Assembly (NCBI RefSeq): GCF_001730225.1
Contig: NZ_MIJE01000034.1
Coordinates: 62,001-126,000 of the forward strand
Length of the DNA stretch: 64,000 bases
Direction: 5' to 3'
Source of the DNA: Desulfuribacillus alkaliarsenatis
Lineage (GTDB): Bacteria; Bacillota; Bacilli; Desulfuribacillales; Desulfuribacillaceae
Position 1 is the stretch's first letter, and each line of letters opens with the position of its first letter. The notes under the pieces were generated by a model, which was not told the DNA's origin, did no database searches, and saw only the letters and a program-made list of their open reading frames with translations. This document shows, piece by piece, positions 26,858-35,881 of this stretch. The position numbers and the translations under genes were made by a program.

Positions 26858-29050
26858 ATGGCTGATTTCAATAAAATCCTAGCCAAAGAGCTGGGATTAA
26901 AACAGGAGTACATAGACAAGGCTATTGCCTTACTTGATGAAGGAAACACAATTCCCTTCATTTCTCGTTACCGTAAAGAGCTGACAGGCTCAATGGATGA
27001 AGAAGTGCTAAGGAATTTATCTGAACGCTTAGAGTATTTGAGATCCCTTGATAAACGCAAGCAGGAAGTTATTGCTTCTATTGAAGAGCAGGGCAAATTG
27101 ACGGACGAGCTGAAGCTAGCAATTGAAAAAGCAGAGAAGCTACAGGTTGTTGAAGATATCTATATGCCATATCGTCCGAAACGTAAAACTAGGGCGAGTG
27201 TTGCTAAGGAAAAAGGCTTGGAGCCATTGGCAGCATGGATTAATAATCAGCCTACAACAGGTGATTTAAATGCTGAGGCAGAGAAATTCATCAATTCAGA
27301 GCTTGGTGTTGAAACAATCGAAGAAGCTATCCAGGGTGCCCTAGATATAGTAGCTGAGCAAATTGCAGAAACAGCAGAAATACGTCAGCTAGTGCGCAAA
27401 TATTTTCAAGAGCATGCTACGATGAAAACTGTTGCAGCAGCTGATGACGCTAGTGATGTATACCAAATGTACTTTGACTTTGAAGAGGGAATTAAAAGAC
27501 TGCCACCCCATCGTGTCCTTGCTATGAACCGTGGCGAACGGGAAAAGGCTTTAAAGGTAACCGTGCAAGTAGATCAAGAGCGGATTTTGGAGCGCATACA
27601 TAAGGCTTGGAATTTAAAGCATGGAAGTGTCGTTTATGATGCATTAATAATGACAATTCAGGACAGCTATAAGCGCCTATTAGAGCCATCAATTGAACGT
27701 GAGGTACGCAAAGAGAAGACAGAGCAAGCAGAGGAGAAGGCAATTGAAGTATTTAAGGCTAATTTAAAGAGTCTACTACTGATTGCTCCTGTGAAGGATA
27801 AGGTCGTTATGGGTGTAGACCCTGCATATCGGACAGGCTGCAAGCTGGCTATCGTAGACCCAACAGGTAAGCTACTAAAGATTGATGTAACCTACCCAGT
27901 ACCCCTTAGTAAAAACTCTGACAAAGACAAAGTTAATATACAACGGGCTAAGGAAGTATTTTACAGCTATATCAAGGAATTCAATGTCGATATCATCGCT
28001 GTAGGTAATGGTACGGCATCAAGGGAAACGGAACAATTCGTTGCTGATTTAATTCGTGAGGGCAAGGAGAAGCAAATAATCGACAAAGAAATTATGTATA
28101 TTATCGTTGATGAGGCAGGTGCAAGTGTCTATTCTGCTTCGCCAATTGCCAAAAAGGAATTCCCGCAGCTAGATGTATCGGAGCGTAGCGCAGCCTCAAT
28201 TGCTAGACGTCTGCAGGATCCGCTAGCGGAATTAGTGAAAATTGATCCAAAGTCTATTGGGATAGGACAATATCAGCATGATGTAAGTCAGAAGCGGCTT
28301 ACAGAAAGCCTCCAATTTGTCGTTGAAACGGTGGTTAATAACGTCGGCGTAGACATTAACAGTGCATCTCCGTCTTTATTAAAATACATATCAGGGATTA
28401 ATGAGACGGTAGCTAGTAATATTGTTTCCTATCGTGATGAAATTGGTAAATTTAATAATCGCAAACAAATCAAGAAAGTGCCAAGGCTAGGTGGTAAAAC
28501 ATATGAGCAGGCAGTTGGTTTTCTGCGCATTCGTGATGGCGAAGAGCCATTAGATAATACACCAATCCATCCAGAATCATATGACGTGGCAAAGAAATTA
28601 TTACAGCACTACGGATATAAAAAAGAAGTGCTTAATGGTAATAAACAGGACAAGCAGGAGTTTGACCAAAATCTTCGTGAGTTGAAAATCAATGAGGTCG
28701 CTAATATGCTCGAGGTAGGAGTGCCAACATTGCAGGATATTGTGGAGGCACTATTAAAGCCAGGACGTGATCCGCGTGATGAACTGCAGAAGCCAATGCT
28801 GAAATCTGACGTAACATCACTAGAAGACCTAGAGGTTGGCACTGAACTGCAGGGGACAATTCGCAATGTTGTAGATTTTGGAGCCTTCGTCGATATAGGT
28901 TTGAAAAATGATGGCTTAGTCCATATATCGCAGATTAGTCAGCAATATGTTAAGCACCCCCTTGAAGTTGTACAGGTTGGTCAAATCGTTAAAGTGAAGG
29001 TTATAGACATTGACCATAAGCGTCAACGGGTAGGATTAAGCATGAAATAG
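26858..29050 (+). CDS. tex: Tex-type S1 RNA-binding transcription accessory protein
   Basis: A 730-residue Tex protein with an N-terminal helical region (FISRYRKELTGSMDEEVLRNL), the YqgF/RNase H-like core (VMGVDPAYRTGCKLAIVD), two helix-hairpin-helix parts near 500-560 (INSASPSLLKYISGINETVASNIV) and a C-terminal S1 domain (GTIRNVVDFGAFVDIGL). Family length and order are normal. It binds nucleic acid and affects transcription and stress tolerance. RBS ACAGGAGG precedes ATG 26858. Confidence 0.95.
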   Translation: MADFNKILAKELGLKQEYIDKAIALLDEGNTIPFISRYRKELTGSMDEEVLRNLSERLEYLRSLDKRKQEVIASIEEQGKLTDELKLAIEKAEKLQVVEDIYMPYRPKRKTRASVAKEKGLEPLAAWINNQPTTGDLNAEAEKFINSELGVETIEEAIQGALDIVAEQIAETAEIRQLVRKYFQEHATMKTVAAADDASDVYQMYFDFEEGIKRLPPHRVLAMNRGEREKALKVTVQVDQERILERIHKAWNLKHGSVVYDALIMTIQDSYKRLLEPSIEREVRKEKTEQAEEKAIEVFKANLKSLLLIAPVKDKVVMGVDPAYRTGCKLAIVDPTGKLLKIDVTYPVPLSKNSDKDKVNIQRAKEVFYSYIKEFNVDIIAVGNGTASRETEQFVADLIREGKEKQIIDKEIMYIIVDEAGASVYSASPIAKKEFPQLDVSERSAASIARRLQDPLAELVKIDPKSIGIGQYQHDVSQKRLTESLQFVVETVVNNVGVDINSASPSLLKYISGINETVASNIVSYRDEIGKFNNRKQIKKVPRLGGKTYEQAVGFLRIRDGEEPLDNTPIHPESYDVAKKLLQHYGYKKEVLNGNKQDKQEFDQNLRELKINEVANMLEVGVPTLQDIVEALLKPGRDPRDELQKPMLKSDVTSLEDLEVGTELQGTIRNVVDFGAFVDIGLKNDGLVHISQISQQYVKHPLEVVQVGQIVKVKVIDIDHKRQRVGLSMK

Positions 29051-29068
29051 GAATTAGTTGGGGATGAA

Positions 29069-31105
29069 GTGGTGAAAAAGACAATCGAGACGATAAGCAT
29101 TGATGAGGTATGTAACATACTATCTATTTCCAAGGCTACTGTACGCAACTGGATGCATACTGGTAAAATCTCAGTAGTTGAAAATGATGAAGGTAATCTC
29201 CAATTCGCTAAAAATGAAATACTAAGACTTAAGAGTCAAATAGATGACGGCAGTATAAAGCTCTTACAAAGTCGTCGAAACAAAGGTGCAGTTAAAGGAC
29301 ATTTCGTAGCAACGGAGTATGTGTCCTATAAACCTTATATAGACTTGGCGAAACAAATTATAAGCTGGGTAAATAGTGAGCCAAGATTAACTAGTAGCAA
29401 TTATGACTCTACTCATTTAATCAGACTAGTACTATTAGAGGTTGCATTTAAATTCCTTCGTGACAGAGTGGTAACACATAATAATAATAACTTAAAGCAT
29501 GCTATCCAGACACTTAGCGAGAATTTATCAAGTTTGAAGCTATCGCCCGAAGTACAGCAGCTTTTAGAAAATGTTAAAAACCTAGAAATACCTTATATAG
29601 AAGGTGAGGATTTTCTTGGACTACTATACATGGCTCTTAGTCAGCTAGGGGAACGCAAGCGTAAAGGCAGCTATTATACACCAGTACATATTACTGACAT
29701 CCTTGCAGAACGCGCCCTGGAGCAATTTATTAAGAATGCGGAAGCTACTGACTCTATAGAAATTATAGACCCGTGCTGTGGTTCAGGTAATTTCTTAATA
29801 CGCCTTTATTTATTATTGAAAAAAAAGAATATAAGTGCGCGTTTGTCAGGCTTTGATATAGACCCAATCGCCACAGCTATAGCAACTATCAATATGTTCC
29901 TAATAATGGGATTTCCAGCTTCAGAAAAGGTTAATAGAAGTTTAATGTTAGAAGCAGGTAAGATTAATTTTATGATAGAAACAATTGATACACTAGATTT
30001 CACAAGCGACAAATCCTATGATTTAATCATCGGTAATCCACCTTGGGGTTATCATTTTAGTAAGAGGGAGCTAACTGAATTAAAACAGAGGTATCAGGCT
30101 TATAGTGGCTCTGTAGAGTCGAGCTGTTTGTTTATTGAGTGGGCAATAGCCAATCTAAGGCAAAATGGTGTGCTCGGTTTTGTTTTGCCTGAGTCAATTC
30201 TAAACGTAACAAGTCATATGAAAATTAGAGAACTACTTCTAACTAATACTAGACTTGATGATATTGAACAGACTAGCAAGCGCTTCTCCAATGTCTACAG
30301 TTCAGTAATTACACTGGTAGCTACAAGAAGCACAAATAATAAAAACACAAACAATATAAGCAATATAACTCAAGTGCGCTATTTGGAAAACCCTCATTAC
30401 ATTATAAATATAGCTACTAGCTGTCAGGAGAATGAAATAGTCCAGCATATGAAACAAAAGCCAGGCAACTTATATTTAGCTGGTAATGCTAGTTTTGGCT
30501 TGGGGATTGTGACAGGCAATAATAAGCGGCACTTACATAAAACCTGTCCGCCACTTGGAGAGGTTATCTTAAATGGCACAGCTATTAATAAATATCAAAT
30601 TATCGAAGAAGAACTGTTTATAGAATATGCGCCTACTAAATACCAGCAGGTTGCACCAGAGTCTATCTACCGTGCTCCTGAAAAGCTTATATATAGGTTT
30701 ATTAACAAGAAGCTGATTTTCTCTTATGACAATCGGCAGCGACTTACACTTAATAGTGCAAATATAGTAATTCCAGAATTACCTGGATATGATATGAAAT
30801 ATGTGCTAGCGATTTTAAATGCCCGGGCCACGCAATTTTACTATACATGTAGTTTTTCAAGTGTTAAGGTATTGAGGAAATACATTGAGGATTTGCCTAT
30901 ACCTGTATGTAACGATGGAAAACAGACAGCAATAGTTTCGCTGGTTAACCACCTACTTGCTGAGAATGAGAAAAAACAACGGGATAAAATAGATAATGCA
31001 GCCGTTGTCACTGAGATATTTGAAGAAATAGATAGGCATATCATGGAATTGTTTCAATTAACTCAACAGCAGCAAGCATTAATAAAAGACAAAATAAAAG
31101 GGTAA
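29069..31105 (+). CDS. N6-adenine DNA methyltransferase with N-terminal helix-turn-helix
   Basis: A 678-residue protein. Residues 1-60 form a MerR/excisionase-like helix-turn-helix (IDEVCNILSISKATVRNWMHTGKI). The catalytic core (about 200-420) has motif I IIDPCCGSGNFL, an acidic site in FDIDPIAT and motif IV NPPW, the signature of N6-adenine methylases. The C-terminal part (about 480-630) resembles a TaqI-like target recognition domain (YRAPEKLIYRFI, ATQFYYTCSFSSVKVLRKYIEDLPIP). No restriction endonuclease is adjacent or visible within the protein. GTG 29069 or 29072 are possible starts, 19-22 bases after tex. Confidence 0.8.
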   Translation: MVKKTIETISIDEVCNILSISKATVRNWMHTGKISVVENDEGNLQFAKNEILRLKSQIDDGSIKLLQSRRNKGAVKGHFVATEYVSYKPYIDLAKQIISWVNSEPRLTSSNYDSTHLIRLVLLEVAFKFLRDRVVTHNNNNLKHAIQTLSENLSSLKLSPEVQQLLENVKNLEIPYIEGEDFLGLLYMALSQLGERKRKGSYYTPVHITDILAERALEQFIKNAEATDSIEIIDPCCGSGNFLIRLYLLLKKKNISARLSGFDIDPIATAIATINMFLIMGFPASEKVNRSLMLEAGKINFMIETIDTLDFTSDKSYDLIIGNPPWGYHFSKRELTELKQRYQAYSGSVESSCLFIEWAIANLRQNGVLGFVLPESILNVTSHMKIRELLLTNTRLDDIEQTSKRFSNVYSSVITLVATRSTNNKNTNNISNITQVRYLENPHYIINIATSCQENEIVQHMKQKPGNLYLAGNASFGLGIVTGNNKRHLHKTCPPLGEVILNGTAINKYQIIEEELFIEYAPTKYQQVAPESIYRAPEKLIYRFINKKLIFSYDNRQRLTLNSANIVIPELPGYDMKYVLAILNARATQFYYTCSFSSVKVLRKYIEDLPIPVCNDGKQTAIVSLVNHLLAENEKKQRDKIDNAAVVTEIFEEIDRHIMELFQLTQQQQALIKDKIKG

Positions 31106-31137
31106 CTAATTATTTGGAATACAGTGGAGGAAAAATT

Positions 31138-32310
31138 ATGGCAAATAAAATGAAGGCAATTATCAACGGTACAATTATTACAGTAGCCAATGAAACAATA
31201 GAACAAGGGACAATACTTATAGACGGGGATAAAATAGTGCAAATATCCAAGGGAGCGCTGGAATTGTCAGCAGATGTGGAAGTATTTGACGCTACTGGTA
31301 AAGTAGTTACTCCAGGTTTAATAGAAGTACATGGCCATATCGGAATTTGTGAAGAAGGAATGGGCTGGGAAGGTGATGATACCAACGAGATGACAGACCC
31401 ATCAACCCCTTATGTACGGGCTTTAGACGCTATAAATCCATTTGACCGAGCGTTTGTCGATGCTCGTAAAGGTGGCGTAACAACAGTTCATACTATGCCT
31501 GGAAGTGCAAATGTAATTGGTGGCGAGACAATTGTAATTAAGACGGCTGGAACGATTGTTGAAGATATGGTATTAAAAGCAGTAGCTGGAATCAAGGTCG
31601 CATTTGGTGAAAATCCTAAGCGCATTTATGGTGATCGCAAGCAGCTACCATCTACAAGAATGGGTACTGCTGCAGTGTTGCGTCGTGAGCTTACTAAGGC
31701 TCAAGGGTATTTAGAAAAATGTCAGATAGGCAAACAAGACCCAGAGAAAATGCCAGACAAAGACTTGGGTATGGAAGTGTTAGTCAAAGTTTTAAAGAAA
31801 GAAATACCTTTACGTGCTCATGCCCATCGGGCGGATGATATCGTAACGGCAATTCGTATAGCTGATGAGTTTAATGTGGACATAACAATTGAACATTGTA
31901 CGGAAGGTCATAAGATTGTTGAATTCTTAAAGCAGAAGCAGGTAAATATAGCTGTTGGTCCAACCCTTTCAAGCCGCTCAAAAATTGAATTGCAGGATTT
32001 AGGCTTTGAAACTGTTAAAATACTTATGGAAGCAGGTATTGAGGTCTCTATATTAACTGACCACCCAGTAATACCTGTACAATATATACCAATATGTGCG
32101 GCGCTGGCTGCAAAGGAAGGAATTACTGAAGAGGAAGCATTAAAGGCAATCACCATTTACCCCGCAAAGCACTTAGGGATAGCTGATAGAGTCGGATCTA
32201 TTGAGGTAGGTAAAGATGCAGATATAGTAATATGGTCCGGATATCCGTTGGATTATCGCAGTAAAGTAGAACGGACAATTATAAATGGGCACGTTGTCTA
32301 TGGAAACTAA
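31138..32310 (+). CDS. Amidohydrolase family protein
   Basis: A 390-residue metal-dependent hydrolase of the imidazolonepropionase/dihydroorotase-like superfamily. Metal-binding patterns are VIEVHGHIG-type (H-G-H after TPGLIEV), HAHRADD, IEHCTEGH and the Asp in LTDHPV. It should cleave a cyclic or linear amide; the substrate is not predictable. ATG 31138 lies 8 bases after GTGGAGG, so the earlier ATG 31114 is rejected. It follows the methylase gene after 32 bases. Confidence 0.85.
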   Translation: MANKMKAIINGTIITVANETIEQGTILIDGDKIVQISKGALELSADVEVFDATGKVVTPGLIEVHGHIGICEEGMGWEGDDTNEMTDPSTPYVRALDAINPFDRAFVDARKGGVTTVHTMPGSANVIGGETIVIKTAGTIVEDMVLKAVAGIKVAFGENPKRIYGDRKQLPSTRMGTAAVLRRELTKAQGYLEKCQIGKQDPEKMPDKDLGMEVLVKVLKKEIPLRAHAHRADDIVTAIRIADEFNVDITIEHCTEGHKIVEFLKQKQVNIAVGPTLSSRSKIELQDLGFETVKILMEAGIEVSILTDHPVIPVQYIPICAALAAKEGITEEEALKAITIYPAKHLGIADRVGSIEVGKDADIVIWSGYPLDYRSKVERTIINGHVVYGN

Positions 32311-32411
32311 AAAAGGCGCGAATTTCGACAGACTTTGCAAACGAAAAAGTATAAAGTAAATGGCATCGCGTTATATATAATTAGTAGTATTGCTGAACGG
32401 AGATGCTTATT

Positions 32412-32717
32412 ATGATTTATACAAAAGAAGGCAACAGCAAGAATATTCGGCTAATAGCCGACGAAAGAATGGAGCTAAGAACCGTTAAAAGTTTACGCTG
32501 TGAATTAGAAGGATGTATTAAAAGAGGTTATGAAGATATAACTATTGATTTCCGAAATGTAAAAATGATTGATTGTTCAGCTATTGGTGTTATTATAGCC
32601 TTTCATAAGAAGCTAAAGCGTTTAAATGGGAGTATACATTTAGAAAACGTTAGAAGCGCACATGTGCAAAATCTATTTAATGCATTAAGACTGTCTAGCA
32701 TATTAAATATAAAATGA
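32412..32717 (+). CDS. STAS-domain anti-sigma-factor antagonist
   Basis: A 101-residue STAS protein with the conserved phospho-acceptor region VKMIDCSAIGVIIAFHKKLK, where the Ser aligns with that of SpoIIAA/RsbV. Such proteins bind anti-sigma factors and are switched by Ser phosphorylation. The PP2C-type phosphatase gene at 34.7 kb is a possible partner. ATG 32412 is chosen, 9 bases after CGGAGA. Confidence 0.85.
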   Translation: MIYTKEGNSKNIRLIADERMELRTVKSLRCELEGCIKRGYEDITIDFRNVKMIDCSAIGVIIAFHKKLKRLNGSIHLENVRSAHVQNLFNALRLSSILNIK

Positions 32718-32730
32718 AGCTTTTCTGTTA

Positions 32731-32810
32731 TTATATATGAGTGACTAATCATATATAATATTAATAGTAAAAAGAGTGCTTGGTTGGTGTTTGTCTATCA
32801 AGCATTTTTT
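32731..32810 (+). terminator. Hairpin and terminator after the STAS gene
   Basis: First comes a perfect 10-bp inverted repeat (32731-32740 with 32749-32758). A second 10-bp stem (32775-32784 with 32797-32806, two G-T pairs) is followed by a T run to 32810, which is the likely terminator. The rest of the gap up to 32978 is AT-rich; a TATAAT at 32953-32958 may be the -10 of the next gene. Confidence 0.6.
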
Positions 32811-32978
32811 GTATTCTAAAAACATATAAAAATAAAATCAATCTAAATAAATAATGTGGCAATGTTAATGAATCAATATACTAACCTATATAAATTATGA
32901 TATTATTAGTATTAATATGACTTCTGTCACATCAATACAGATGACTGTTTGTTATAATACAGTTAGGTGGTGAGTATC

Positions 32979-34655
32979 TTGACTAAAACTTGTATTTTGG
33001 TAGTAGATGATCGGCGGGCAACGAGAATATTGATTCGAAACGTTTTAATACAAGACGGTTATAGGGTATTAGAGGCTGAGAATGGGCAGGAAGCTATCGA
33101 TACGTTTCTGATAGAGTCACCAGAATTAATTTTGCTAGATATAGTGATGCCGGTGATGGATGGGCTTACAGCGTGTGAAAAAATTAGAAGGCTACCTGAT
33201 GGCAATCGCACACCAATATTAATGTTTACAGGTGTTAATGATGGCAAGTCTGTAGAGGCTGCATTTCAGGCGGGAGCATCAGACTTTATCAATAAGCCTA
33301 TTAACTGGGAAGAGCTTCGATATCGTGTCCAGCGCTTACTTCATTTGCGTTCTGTAGAAGAAAAAGTTCAACGTCAAGTGTATTATGACTCACTCACTAA
33401 TTTACCTAACCGATTATTATTCAAGGATCGCCTTGAAGTTGCAATATTTTATGCAGCAAGCGAGCAGTTACAGCTTGCAGTATTGTATTTAAATCTAAAA
33501 AAATTCACTTTAATTAATGACGCTTTTGGCTACGATGCTGGTGATATGGTTATTAGAGAAGTCGCTCAAAGACTACAGACAGCTGTCGGGCAGGATGTGA
33601 CTGTAGCTAGAATGGGTGGAGATGATTTTGCTTTTATTTTAAATCGCATTGAGCACGAGGAAGAAGCAGCTAAGATAGCCGCACAGGTAATAGAAGCTAT
33701 TAACGAGCCTTGGTCGATTAATCGTCAAGAGGTTTATATCGATAGTGATATAGGAATAGCTCTTTACCCTGATGATGGTCAAGATGTACAAACATTATTA
33801 AAAAATGCCGAGACTGCGATGCAGCAAGCGGCGTTAGAGCATAGAAATACATATCGTTTTTATAATCATGATATGAATACAAAGGCGCTAGAAAGAATAG
33901 GATTAGAGAATGCACTGCGTCATGCAATAGATAAAAACGAACTTATTATACATTATCAACCGAAGTTTCAGTCCTGTATGAACAAAGTTACAGGCGTAGA
34001 AGCTTTGATTCGGTGGCAGCATCCAGAGAGAGGGATGGTGCCACCGATGGAGTTCATCCCTATAGCAGAAGAAAATCAACTAATTATACCGATTGGAGAA
34101 TGGGTACTAAGGACAGCTTGTATGCAAATGAAAGAATGGCATGATGCAGGTCATAGATTGTCGCTATCGGTGAATTTTTCTGCCTTGCAATTTAGACAAC
34201 TAGGTGTTTCTGATAGGGTTTATGAAATACTATCGGAAATAGGACTCGAGCCTAACTGCCTGACAATTGAGATTACGGAATCAGTTGCGATGAAGGATGT
34301 TAACTATACAGTTAAAACTCTTAATGCACTACAAGAAAAAGGGGTTAAAGTATCAATTGATGATTTTGGAACAGGCTATTCATCCCTGAGCTATTTAAAA
34401 CGCTTGCCAATAAGTGAATTGAAGATTGATCGTTCCTTCGTTCGAGATATTACAACAGACCAAGACGATGCTGCAATTGTTGAGATGATACTAGTACTTG
34501 GTCAAACACTGAAATTAAACATGGTAGCTGAAGGTGTAGAAACTCCAGAACAAGTAGAATTTCTCAGAGATAAGGGTTGTCTAGAGATGCAAGGATATTT
34601 ATTTAGCAAGCCGATAACTGCTGAAGAATTTCAGAGCAAGTTCCTGCAATTTTAG
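32979..34655 (+). CDS. Response regulator with degenerate GGDEF and intact EAL domain
   Basis: A 558-residue protein: receiver (1-120, Asp in LLDIVMPVMDG), GGDEF-like domain (about 130-295) and EAL domain (about 305-555). The GGDEF site reads GGDDF and the metal Asp of the LDxDxFK motif is Asn (LNLKKFTLIND), so cyclase activity is doubtful. The EAL parts (VEALIRWQHPE, EITES, DDFGTGYSSLSYL, VAEGVET, QGYLFSKP) are complete, so it probably hydrolyses cyclic di-GMP under receiver control. Start TTG 32979, six bases after AGGTGGTGA, is preferred to GTG 32967, which is part of that RBS. Confidence 0.87.
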   Translation: MTKTCILVVDDRRATRILIRNVLIQDGYRVLEAENGQEAIDTFLIESPELILLDIVMPVMDGLTACEKIRRLPDGNRTPILMFTGVNDGKSVEAAFQAGASDFINKPINWEELRYRVQRLLHLRSVEEKVQRQVYYDSLTNLPNRLLFKDRLEVAIFYAASEQLQLAVLYLNLKKFTLINDAFGYDAGDMVIREVAQRLQTAVGQDVTVARMGGDDFAFILNRIEHEEEAAKIAAQVIEAINEPWSINRQEVYIDSDIGIALYPDDGQDVQTLLKNAETAMQQAALEHRNTYRFYNHDMNTKALERIGLENALRHAIDKNELIIHYQPKFQSCMNKVTGVEALIRWQHPERGMVPPMEFIPIAEENQLIIPIGEWVLRTACMQMKEWHDAGHRLSLSVNFSALQFRQLGVSDRVYEILSEIGLEPNCLTIEITESVAMKDVNYTVKTLNALQEKGVKVSIDDFGTGYSSLSYLKRLPISELKIDRSFVRDITTDQDDAAIVEMILVLGQTLKLNMVAEGVETPEQVEFLRDKGCLEMQGYLFSKPITAEEFQSKFLQF

Positions 34656-34684
34656 CTTTTTGAGATATATGAGGAGGAAATTGG

Positions 34685-35848
34685 ATGGGAGATGCAAAAG
34701 CAAGGATTCTTGTTGTGGATGATAAGCGCGTAAACCGAGTAATACTTGAACGTCATCTACAGAAAGCTGGTTATAGTAATATTATCCATGCCGAAAATGG
34801 ACAAGAGGCATTAGATATTATTAAGCAAGAGCTGCCGGATTTAATCTTGCTTGATATTGTTATGCCTGGGATTGATGGTTTTGAGGTCTGTAGACGGGTA
34901 AAGCAAAACCCAGACACAAAGATGCTACCTATTGTTATGGTGACAGCATTGAATGACCAAGAATCAAAACTAGAGTGTATCAATATTGGTGCTGACGATA
35001 TCTTGAATAAGCCAGTTGACCCAGCAGAGTTAACGGCAAGGGTACGTTCTCTTATTCATGTGAAAAACTATTTCGACCAGCTTCAGAAATTAAATTATCA
35101 ATTACTAGATAGTATTAAAAAAGCTGAACGAATCCAACGTGCGCTTCTTCCTAAGAAATTTCCTGAGGTTGAAGGGGTTGTTTTTGATGCTTATTATAAG
35201 CCTGCAGAGTATATTGGAGGAGATTGCTATAATGTATTTCAGTTAAACCCGAACCAAATATGCTTATATATTGCTGATGTAACAGGCCATCATTTTGATG
35301 CAGCAATGCTAACGGTATTTATTAAGGAAGTTATATCTAGCTATGCAAGACAGGTTACTATGCAGGATGCGGCTTTCAGTCCTAAGGATTGTTTAGATAT
35401 ATTGGATAAAGCCTTTAAGAAGGAAGGATTTCCAATTGAAATTTTTATAACGATTTACTTGGCTGTATATGATGTGCCTACGAAAACATTAACGTACTCC
35501 TCAGCGGGATTTGCTCAGGCTCCAATTGTCTATGGCAGAGAAACACGCAAGCTTCCTTGTCCTGGCAAACTAATTATGGGTCTAGAGACTGAAGATGGCT
35601 TTGATGAAATGCAGACTACATTACAAGACGGAGAAGCAATAATATTTTATACGGATGGGATTATAGAGCAATTAGACAATAGCCTAGAGCATCATTTTGG
35701 TGAACAAAGGCTTATAGATATAATCAACAATATACCAGAGAATGAAAAGCAGAAGTTGATTTCTAATATCATAGAAGAGCTAGAGAATTATGCGGGTTCT
35801 AAAGAGTTCCAGGATGATGTTGCTATTTTAAATATGATTGTAACATGA
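34685..35848 (+). CDS. Response regulator with PP2C-type (RsbU/SpoIIE-like) phosphatase
   Basis: A 387-residue protein: receiver domain (residues 5-125, Asp in LLDIVMPGIDG, Lys in NKPVDPAEL), a short coiled linker (QLLDSIKKAERIQRALLPK) and a PP2C/SpoIIE phosphatase domain (about 160-385) with YIGGDCYNVF, IADVTGHHFDAAML, YSSAGFAQAP and FYTDGIIEQ. It should dephosphorylate a STAS-type antagonist in a partner-switching module. ATG 34685 follows GAGGAGGAAATT. It is 29 bases after the EAL gene, so these are co-transcribed. Confidence 0.9.
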   Translation: MGDAKARILVVDDKRVNRVILERHLQKAGYSNIIHAENGQEALDIIKQELPDLILLDIVMPGIDGFEVCRRVKQNPDTKMLPIVMVTALNDQESKLECINIGADDILNKPVDPAELTARVRSLIHVKNYFDQLQKLNYQLLDSIKKAERIQRALLPKKFPEVEGVVFDAYYKPAEYIGGDCYNVFQLNPNQICLYIADVTGHHFDAAMLTVFIKEVISSYARQVTMQDAAFSPKDCLDILDKAFKKEGFPIEIFITIYLAVYDVPTKTLTYSSAGFAQAPIVYGRETRKLPCPGKLIMGLETEDGFDEMQTTLQDGEAIIFYTDGIIEQLDNSLEHHFGEQRLIDIINNIPENEKQKLISNIIEELENYAGSKEFQDDVAILNMIVT

Positions 35849-35881
35849 TGAGGAATTATTAGTGAGAAATTAGGGGCGGTT

